This document shows, in pieces, positions 15,399-19,905 of a stretch of DNA of 19,905 nucleotides. Position numbers and translations under genes: made by a program. The notes beneath the pieces are model-generated. The model searched no databases, was not told where the DNA came from, and worked only from the letters and a program-made list of their open reading frames with translations. Origin of the DNA: Magnetospirillum sp. (GTDB lineage: Bacteria; Pseudomonadota; Alphaproteobacteria; Rhodospirillales; Magnetospirillaceae); the NCBI GenBank assembly GCA_020217035.1, contig JAIWOG010000300.1:1-19905 (forward strand), given 5' to 3'. Position 1 is the stretch's first letter, and each line of letters starts with the position of its first letter.

Positions 15399-15412
15399 AA
15401 AACGGGGTTCCC

Positions 15413-16057
15413 ATGGCTTTGAAATTCCTGCGCTCGCTGATGCCCAAGGAAGAGCGCTTCGTCGAACATTTCACCGCGCACGCCCAATGCATCGCCGACG
15501 CCGCAATCGCCCTGACGGCCATGATGCAGGCCCCGGCGGGGGAACGGGAAAACCGCTTCGCCCAGGTGTGCAGCATTGAAAGCCAGGCCGATTCCATCGC
15601 CAAGGACACCTTGGTCGCCCTGCACCGCGCCTTCATCACGCCGTTCGACCGTTCCGACATCCACGCCCTGACCACGGCGCTGGACGACGCCGTCGACCTG
15701 ATCGAGGACGTGGCCCAGCACGCCATGCTGTACCGCATCGACAGCTTCGGTCCGCGCATGATCGAAATGGCCGCCATGATCGAAGCCGGGGCCAAGTTGT
15801 TGGTCCAGGTCCTGCCGTTGCTGGACAACATCAACGCCAACGTCGCCCGGATCAATTCGCTGTGCGAACAGGTGGGCAAGATCGAAAGCGACGGCGACCG
15901 CCTGCTGCGCCAAGCGCTGGCCGAACTGATCGCCGAAAAGCCCGACACCATCGCCTTCATCGGCAAGAAGGAAGTCTACGACCTGTTGGAGACGGTCACC
16001 GACCGTTGCGACGACGTCGCCGACCTGATCGAAGGCATCGTCCTGGATCACGTGTGA
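15413..16057 (+). CDS. DUF47 family protein (PhoU-like, Pit accessory)
   Basis: The 214-aa product is an all-helical PhoU-like DUF47 protein. It starts MALKFLRSLMPKEERF and carries the characteristic PITPFDR-like segment AFITPFDRSDIHALTTALDDAVDLIED, followed near the C-terminus by KKEVYDLLETVTDRCDDVADLIEGIVLDHV. The acidic D..D/E..D patterns resemble the metal-cluster positions of PhoU. The start ATG 15413 is chosen because the family begins with this sequence; the frame to 15344 would run through the regulatory repeat. Its TGA overlaps the pit ATG by one base, so it is translationally coupled to the transporter. DUF47 proteins are the usual partner of Pit in alphaproteobacteria (orfA-pit) and are thought to modulate Pit transport. 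Confidence 0.93.
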   Translation: MALKFLRSLMPKEERFVEHFTAHAQCIADAAIALTAMMQAPAGERENRFAQVCSIESQADSIAKDTLVALHRAFITPFDRSDIHALTTALDDAVDLIEDVAQHAMLYRIDSFGPRMIEMAAMIEAGAKLLVQVLPLLDNINANVARINSLCEQVGKIESDGDRLLRQALAELIAEKPDTIAFIGKKEVYDLLETVTDRCDDVADLIEGIVLDHV

Positions 16058-17058
16058 TGGAACCGACCATCGCGTTCTCGGCTCTGGTGGCGATCATCGC
16101 CGTCGCGCTGATCTTCGACTTCATCAACGGCCTGCACGACGCCGCCAATTCCATCGCCACCGTGGTCTCCACCCGGGTGTTGCCACCCAAATGGGCAGTC
16201 ATCTGGGCGGCGTTCTTCAACTTCGTCGCCTTCCTGTTCTTCGGCCTGCACGTGGCCGACACGGTGGGGCGCGGCATCGTCCAGCCCGACGTGGTCGATC
16301 CCGTCATCATCGTTGCGGCACTGGCCGGCGCCATCAGTTGGAACCTGATCACCTGGTATCTGGGCCTGCCGTCGTCGTCGTCGCACGCCCTGATCGGCGG
16401 CCTGGCCGGCGCCGCCCTGGCCAAGGCCGGCCTGGCCGGATTGGCCTGGGGCGGTTTCAACAAGACCGCCATGGCCATCGTCGGCTCGCCCCTGGTCGGC
16501 TTCGCCCTGGCGGTGTCCATCATGATCACCCTGTCTTGGGCGTTGCGCCGCGCCACGCCCTTCATGGTGGACAGGGGTTTCCGTCACCTGCAATTGGTGT
16601 CCGCCGCCCTTTATTCCCTGGGCCACGGCGGCAACGACGCCCAGAAGACCATGGGCATCATCGCCGTGCTGCTGTACAGCCAGGGCTATCTGGGCGACAC
16701 CTTCCACGTGCCGTTGTGGGTGGTGCTGTCGGCCCAGGCGGCCATGGGCCTGGGCACGCTGATGGGCGGCTGGCGCATCGTCAAGACCATGGGCTCGAAG
16801 ATCACCGATTTGCGCCCCTTCCAGGGCTTCTGCGCCGAAACCGCAGGGGCCATGACCTTGTTCGGCGCCACCTGGCTGGGCATCCCGGTTTCCACCACCC
16901 ACACCATCACCGGCTCCATCGTCGGCGTCGGCGCCGTCAAGCGCCAGTCGGCGGTGCGCTGGGGCCTGGCCGGCACCATCGTCTGGGCCTGGATCTTCAC
17001 CATCCCGGCCGCCGGCCTCATCTCGGCCGCCACCTATTGGGTGGTCAGCCTGTTCTGA
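16057..17058 (+). CDS. pit: Low-affinity inorganic phosphate transporter, Pit/PHO4 family
   Basis: The 333-aa product is an inner-membrane phosphate permease, probably driven by proton or cation symport of metal-phosphate. The inverted-repeat signatures are both present: DFINGLHDAANSIATVVSTR (residues 21-40) and SLGHGGNDAQKTMG (187-200), the counterparts of GANDVANA-type motifs. About nine to ten hydrophobic segments are visible. LGLPSSSSHALIGGLAG (102-118) and LGIPVSTTHTITGSIVG (274-290) are the paired conserved half-sites. The length matches the compact bacterial Pit class. The start ATG 16057 overlaps the DUF47 stop by one base. A bidirectional terminator lies downstream. The Pho-box-like element before DUF47 suggests that the operon is tuned to phosphate supply. 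Confidence 0.95.
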   Translation: MEPTIAFSALVAIIAVALIFDFINGLHDAANSIATVVSTRVLPPKWAVIWAAFFNFVAFLFFGLHVADTVGRGIVQPDVVDPVIIVAALAGAISWNLITWYLGLPSSSSHALIGGLAGAALAKAGLAGLAWGGFNKTAMAIVGSPLVGFALAVSIMITLSWALRRATPFMVDRGFRHLQLVSAALYSLGHGGNDAQKTMGIIAVLLYSQGYLGDTFHVPLWVVLSAQAAMGLGTLMGGWRIVKTMGSKITDLRPFQGFCAETAGAMTLFGATWLGIPVSTTHTITGSIVGVGAVKRQSAVRWGLAGTIVWAWIFTIPAAGLISAATYWVVSLF

Positions 17059-17063
17059 AAAAT

Positions 17064-17100
17064 AAGGGCGAAGAGGTTTTCCCCTTCGCCCTTTGCTTTT
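17064..17100. terminator. Bidirectional terminator between pit and leuA
   Basis: AAGGGCGAAG (17064-17073) pairs with CTTCGCCCTT (17084-17093) across a 10-nt loop. TTTGCTTTT follows on the plus strand and TTATTTTTC on the minus strand. It serves the two convergent genes pit and leuA, whose stops are 40 bp apart. Confidence 0.88.
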
Positions 17101-18757
17101 ACCCCGCCCGGTTCAAGGCGCTGGCGATGGCCTTCAACGCCGCCATGGTCACCGACACGTCCAGCGCCGCGCCATGGACCGCGCCGCCATCCTTGCCGGC
17201 CAAGGCCACATAGGACGCGGCTTGCGCTTCCGACCCTTGGCCGATGGCGTGTTCGTGGTAATCCTTGACCTTGACCATCACCCCCAAATCCTTTTCCAAG
17301 GCATGGACGAAGGCGTCCACCGGGCCGGCGCCGATGCCCTGGACGATCTTTTCGACGCCATCCACCACCAGGGTGGCGGTCAGGGCACGTTGCCCCTTGC
17401 CCACCGGCACGGTGGAATAATCGGCCACCTGGATATGCCCCTCGCCCAGATAGGTACGCTGGAAAAAGGTCCAGATTTCGTCGGGGGCCAATTCGCGCCC
17501 CTCGCGGTCGGCATGGTCTTGGACCACCTTGGAAAACTCGGCCTGGAACGCCTTGGGCAATTCCAAGCCGTGGTCGCGTTCCAGCACGAAGGCGACGCCG
17601 CCCTTGCCCGACTGGCTGTTGATGCGGATCACCGCTTCGTAGCTGCGTCCCACGTCGGCCGGGTCGATGGGCAGGTACGGTACTTCCCAGAGGGGGGAAT
17701 TCGCCTTGTCGCGGGCCTTGAACCCCTTGTTGATGGCGTCCTGGTGCGAGCCGGAAAAGGCGGTGTAGACCAGTTCGCCGGCATAGGGATGACGCTGGTG
17801 CACCGGCAGGCCGGTGCATTCCTCGGCCACCCGGCGGATAGCGTCGATGTCGGACAAATCAAGGCCGGGATCGACGCCCTGGGTGAACAGATTCAAGGCC
17901 AAGGTGCAGACGTCGACGTTGCCGGTGCGTTCGCCATTGCCGAACAGCGTGCCTTCCACCCGGTCAGCCCCAGCCATCACCGCCAGTTCGGCCGCCGCCA
18001 CGCCAGTGCCGCGGTCGTTGTGGGGGTGCACGGAAATGATCAGGTTTTCCCGCCCCTTGACCGTGGCGCAGAACCATTCCACCACGTCGGCGTAGACGTT
18101 GGGCGTGCTCATCTCCACGGTGGCGGGCAGGTTGACGATCATCTTGCGGTCGGGCGCCGCCCCCCATTCCGCCGCCACCGCCTCGACGATGGCCAGGGCG
18201 AAATCGGGCTCGGTGCCGGTGAAGCTTTCCGGGCTGTACTGGAAGGTGACCTCGCCGCCCTGGCGCTTGGCCGACAATTCGCGCACCCAGCGGGTGCCGG
18301 CCAACGCCAGGTCGATACAGCCCTGACGGTCGAAACCGAACACCACCCGGCGCTGCACTTCCGAGGTCGAGTTGTACAGATGGACGATGACCTTCTTCGC
18401 CCCTTCCAACGCCTCGAAACTTTTGACGATCAGGTCCTGGCGGGCCTGGGTCAGGATCTGGATGGTGACGTCGTCGGGAATGTGGCCGCCGTCGATCAGA
18501 TGGCGGATGAAGTCGTAATCGGTCTGCGACGCGGCGGGAAAGCCCACCTCGATCTGCTTGAACCCCATCTTCACCAAGGTGTTCCACAGCCGCATCTTGC
18601 GATGGGTGTCCATGGGGTCGATCAGCGCCTGGTTGCCGTCGCGCAGATCGACGGAGCACCACGCGGGCGGTGCGCTGATCACCGCATCGGGCCAGCGGCG
18701 CTGGGCCATGCGCATGGTGGGATAGGGGCGGTATTTCTGGGAAGCGGCATTCATCAT
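17099..18757 (-). CDS. leuA: 2-isopropylmalate synthase, LeuA type 2
   Basis: LeuA condenses acetyl-CoA with 2-oxoisovalerate, the first committed step of leucine synthesis. The 552-aa product belongs to the longer LeuA type-2 class, which begins with a segment like KYRPYPTMRMAQRRWPD ahead of the barrel. Catalytic-domain signatures are SVDLRDGNQAL (Arg39, Asp40), the metal motif HPHND (His244, His246) and LFGNGERTGN (271-280). The C-terminal LeuA dimerisation/allosteric domain (about 420-552) includes GIGAGPVDAFVHAL and would carry leucine feedback inhibition. Two adjacent ATGs open the frame (18757 and 18754), with AAGGA about 10 nt before the first. It is monocistronic, ends at a bidirectional terminator, and has a 290-nt leader that looks like an attenuation region. 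Confidence 0.97.
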   Translation of the reverse strand: MMNAASQKYRPYPTMRMAQRRWPDAVISAPPAWCSVDLRDGNQALIDPMDTHRKMRLWNTLVKMGFKQIEVGFPAASQTDYDFIRHLIDGGHIPDDVTIQILTQARQDLIVKSFEALEGAKKVIVHLYNSTSEVQRRVVFGFDRQGCIDLALAGTRWVRELSAKRQGGEVTFQYSPESFTGTEPDFALAIVEAVAAEWGAAPDRKMIVNLPATVEMSTPNVYADVVEWFCATVKGRENLIISVHPHNDRGTGVAAAELAVMAGADRVEGTLFGNGERTGNVDVCTLALNLFTQGVDPGLDLSDIDAIRRVAEECTGLPVHQRHPYAGELVYTAFSGSHQDAINKGFKARDKANSPLWEVPYLPIDPADVGRSYEAVIRINSQSGKGGVAFVLERDHGLELPKAFQAEFSKVVQDHADREGRELAPDEIWTFFQRTYLGEGHIQVADYSTVPVGKGQRALTATLVVDGVEKIVQGIGAGPVDAFVHALEKDLGVMVKVKDYHEHAIGQGSEAQAASYVALAGKDGGAVHGAALDVSVTMAALKAIASALNRAG

Positions 18758-18841
18758 GGCCGGTTCATCCTTGTCTTGATCGTGACTGCCTATGGGGGGA
18801 CCGCGCGGGAATTGTCACGGTCGTCGGGCGCGCGGCAAGCG

Positions 18842-18931
18842 TCAGGGCCGACGACCGCCGATTAGTCGCAGTCGAAGTGCGCACGCGGTCGGGGCACGAC
18901 GGATCAAGATGACGGGATGCTGAGACTTCAT
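18842..18931 (-). CDS. Possible second upstream peptide in the leuA leader (29 codons)
   Basis: An ATG at 18931 opens a 29-codon frame ending at 18842, 84 bp before leuA. Near its end it reads ALRLRLIGG, with Leu encoded by CTT, CTG and CTA; CTA and CTT are unusual in this GC-rich DNA. The final codons (around CGGTCGTCGG) are complementary to CCGACGACCG just downstream, a 10-bp stem. It could be a leader peptide, the remnant of one, or a chance frame. I consider the frame at 18994-19044 the better leader candidate. Confidence 0.3.
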   Translation of the reverse strand: MKSQHPVILIRRAPTACALRLRLIGGRRP

Positions 18932-18958
18932 GATGCTCTCGGGAAATTCGCTGTTGGG

Positions 18959-19004
18959 GACGCCGCAAACACAAATCCCGGCGTCGTCGCGGTTCACGAC
19001 ACCG
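18959..19004 (-). promoter_or_regulatory. Mutually exclusive hairpins in the leuA leader
   Basis: On the leuA strand, CGGTGTCGT (19004-18996, the last codons of the leader peptide) can pair with ACGACGCCG (18987-18979) as 9 bp with one G-U. The latter can instead use GACGCCG (18985-18979) to pair with CGGCGTC (18965-18959). The two folds share a strand and exclude each other, as in amino-acid attenuators. No U-run follows the second fold, so intrinsic termination is not evident. Confidence 0.4.
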
Positions 19005-19044
19005 GGCAGGTCAGCAGCAGCAGGGCGAATTTCGCGTACATCAT
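18994..19044 (-). CDS. Predicted leucine leader peptide of leuA (leaderless, 16 aa)
   Basis: The frame MMYAKFALLLLTCPVS (16 residues, stop TGA 18996-18994) carries four consecutive CTG leucine codons, the hallmark of a leucine-sensing leader peptide. It lies 236 bp before leuA on the same strand. A candidate promoter (TTGACG, 18 bp, CATAGT at 19081-19052) would start transcription at or next to its ATG, so it is predicted to be leaderless. That matches the absence of a Shine-Dalgarno and the leaderless trpL leader known in Sinorhizobium. The peptide's last codons form one arm of alternative hairpins. The interpretation is inference; a chance frame is possible. Confidence 0.6.
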   Translation of the reverse strand: MMYAKFALLLLTCPVS

Positions 19045-19051
19045 GAAAACC

Positions 19052-19081
19052 ACTATGCCAAGGCCATCTTACCCGCGTCAA
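19052..19081 (-). promoter_or_regulatory. Candidate promoter of leuA and its leader
   Basis: On the minus strand TTGACG (19081-19076) and CATAGT (19057-19052) are 18 bp apart. The expected start of transcription, about 7 nt beyond the -10, falls at about 19045, beside the leader ATG at 19044. Confidence 0.5.
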
Positions 19082-19107
19082 TCGTCTTGTTTCTTGCGGT
19101 TTCCCGG

Positions 19108-19136
19108 TTGACCAATCGAAAACAAGTCGCTAGAAA
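19108..19136 (+). promoter_or_regulatory. Sigma70-type promoter for tRNA-Ser
   Basis: TTGACC (19108-19113) and TAGAAA (19131-19136) are separated by exactly 17 bp. The predicted start of transcription near 19143 lies about 45 nt before the mature tRNA. Confidence 0.65.
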
Positions 19137-19188
19137 CGTCCGTCCAGCCACGGGGGTGTTAGCGACCCCCACTGAAAGACATTCCTGC

Positions 19189-19281
19189 GGAGGGATGGGT
19201 GAGTGGCTGAAACCAACGGTTTGCTAAACCGTCCTAGGGGGTTAACCCTTAGCGCGGGTTCGAATCCCGCTCCCTCCGCCA
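19189..19281 (+). tRNA. tRNA-Ser (anticodon GCU)
   Basis: The sequence folds as a class II tRNA. The acceptor stem is GGAGGGA (19189-19195) with TCCCTCC (19271-19277), followed by discriminator G and an encoded CCA at 19279-19281. The anticodon stem ACGGT/ACCGT (19216-19220, 19228-19232) closes the loop TTGCTAA with anticodon GCT at 19223-19225. A long variable arm typical of serine tRNAs follows (CCTAGGGGGTTAACCCTTAG). The T arm contains GGTTCGAATCC. It reads AGC/AGU codons. Confidence 0.98.
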
Positions 19282-19316
19282 ATTACTTCAAAGAACAGAT
19301 CCTCTGACGCATAGAG

Positions 19317-19336
19317 CCTTGGGCGAAAGCCCGAGG
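19317..19336 (+). repeat. GAAA-tetraloop hairpin downstream of tRNA-Ser
   Basis: CCTTGGGC (19317-19324) pairs with GCCCGAGG (19329-19336) around a GNRA-type GAAA loop, with one T-G pair. Flanking bases (about 19308-19316 and 19337-19345) extend it imperfectly. It has no T-run and may be part of the tRNA transcript's 3' trailer. Confidence 0.45.
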
Positions 19337-19384
19337 TTCTGCGCCATTTCCGGCTTGCGACTGTTGACCTCATTGTCTGGTGAA

Positions 19385-19409
19385 GGCCGGATTTCCGGCC
19401 GTTTTCTCT
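19385..19409 (+). terminator. Probable terminator of the tRNA-Ser transcript
   Basis: GGCCGG (19385-19390) pairs with CCGGCC (19395-19400) around ATTT, followed by GTTTTCTCTT. It lies about 100 bp after the tRNA. Confidence 0.65.
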
Positions 19410-19638
19410 TCTCTCCAGCCCGCATTCTCCACGAGCTGTTGACTGCCGCCAAAAGGTACGGGGTTCTAATGATGTGAGAAATCAATTCTCTGTGAGAACG
19501 AGGTATTTGGCCGCCCGGTACTTTTTACCGATTACCGAAGGTGTCTAGCGAGAAACCGCCCTACTCGACCGGTTTCTTCACTTTGAGTTATGCCCCAGGA
19601 TCACCAGCGTATTTCGGCATTGCGTAGTGATTCGCGCA

Positions 19639-19717
19639 TTGTAACTGTTTCTTATGGCGCATGGCTTGTGCGCAGTGCGCAGCGTTAGATGCGCACTGCG
19701 CTAGATTTAGGTTACAA
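19639..19717. repeat. Nested inverted repeat with perfect 12-bp inner stem
   Basis: GCGCAGTGCGCA (19670-19681) and TGCGCACTGCGC (19690-19701) are perfectly complementary around an 8-nt loop. Outside them TTGTAAC (19639-19645) matches GTTACAA (19711-19717). The two stems could form one elongated structure in RNA or a cruciform in DNA. No T-run follows. The function is unknown. Confidence 0.6.
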
Positions 19718-19843
19718 GTGGTTAGAGGCTATGAATTTTAATCGCGAGAGCATGCGTGCGATTGAGCATGACCTGTTCCCCTGATTGATCCCGTTCAGAG
19801 GTTGAGTCCCGCCTCCCTGTGATGCCCGAAATGGGCGGTGATG

Positions 19844-19879
19844 GCAATGTGGGCCGGGGCATGCCCCGGCCCACATTGC
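19844..19879. repeat. Perfect 36-bp palindrome
   Basis: Bases 19844-19861 are followed by their exact reverse complement at 19862-19879. The centre is GCATGC and the outer arms are GCAATGTGGG and CCCACATTGC. The RNA would form a stem of about 16 bp. No T-run follows on either side, so an intrinsic terminator is not clear-cut; it may end or regulate a gene beyond the right edge. Confidence 0.7.
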
Positions 19880-19905
19880 GTTCGCGCTCGTGCGGCAGCT
19901 TGCGC

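Larger units (their letters stand above)
19410..19905. other. Gene-free, hairpin-rich intergenic end of the window
   Basis: I see no convincing coding sequence, RNA family or mobile element here. The DNA is noticeably less GC-rich than the rest up to about 19800. Inverted repeats include CGGTA/TACCG (19516-19530) and AGAAACCG/CGGTTTCT (19551-19577), as well as the larger ones listed separately. No copy of the tRNA 3' end is visible that would mark an integration site. Confidence 0.5.

Noticed and set aside
17093..18865. 590-codon plus-strand frame opposite leuA
   Set aside because: leuA is unambiguous on the minus strand; the antisense frame runs through the terminator and has shadow-type composition.
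19288..19485. 65-codon minus-strand frame downstream of tRNA-Ser
   Set aside because: It overlaps the GAAA-loop hairpin and the probable tRNA terminator, has no good ribosome site, and its sequence is Arg/Pro/Ser-rich without family resemblance.
19731..19784. 17-codon frame MNFNRESMRAIEHDLFP after the nested inverted repeat
   Set aside because: AGAGG lies only 2 nt before the ATG, too close for a ribosome site, and nothing supports translation.

Overview
The window reads as a high-GC alphaproteobacterial chromosome segment, most like the Rhodospirillales; a Magnetospirillum-type relative is my inference. The reasons are the order ftsZ-lpxC-bamD-recN, an operonic gatCAB, a type-2 leuA, and a CO-responsive rcoM/cowN pair of the kind known from nitrogen-fixing Rhodospirillaceae. 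Most of it is chromosomal housekeeping with several compact accessory modules. There is no phage gene, transposase, CRISPR array or secondary-metabolite cluster.

Left part (1-4902): the 3' end of ftsZ with a terminator; lpxC behind a hairpin-rich leader; a terminator; then bamD and recN only 7 bp apart; then a convergent, unrecognised membrane-anchored protein. Middle (4903-9446): an orphan membrane PAS histidine kinase on +; then on - a bacteriohemerythrin followed 38 bp later by a partly degenerate EAL-domain protein; and divergently a shortened hydrogenase-maturation-protease homologue that seems to lack a metal ligand.

Centre (9428-14510): ruvX, cowN and a PAS-LytTR regulator resembling RcoM are all on the - strand. 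RcoM is a heme CO sensor and CowN sustains nitrogenase activity in the presence of CO, so the pair forms a small CO-response unit. gatC-gatA-gatB follow divergently as 1-nt overlapping genes ending in a strong terminator; they make the glutamyl/aspartyl-tRNA amidotransferase.

Right part (14511-19905): a 42-aa putative membrane peptide is isolated by terminators. A Nudix hydrolase follows, then a DUF47 (PhoU-like) gene overlapping a Pit phosphate transporter gene. A Pho-box-like direct repeat lies in front of the Nudix gene and another, inverted, in front of the DUF47-pit operon. leuA lies convergently on -. Its upstream region contains a predicted leaderless 16-codon leader peptide with four consecutive Leu codons, plus alternative hairpins, which suggests leucine attenuation. 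A tRNA-Ser(GCU) gene with a good sigma70 promoter follows. The last 620 bp hold no convincing gene but several strong inverted repeats, including a perfect 36-bp palindrome.
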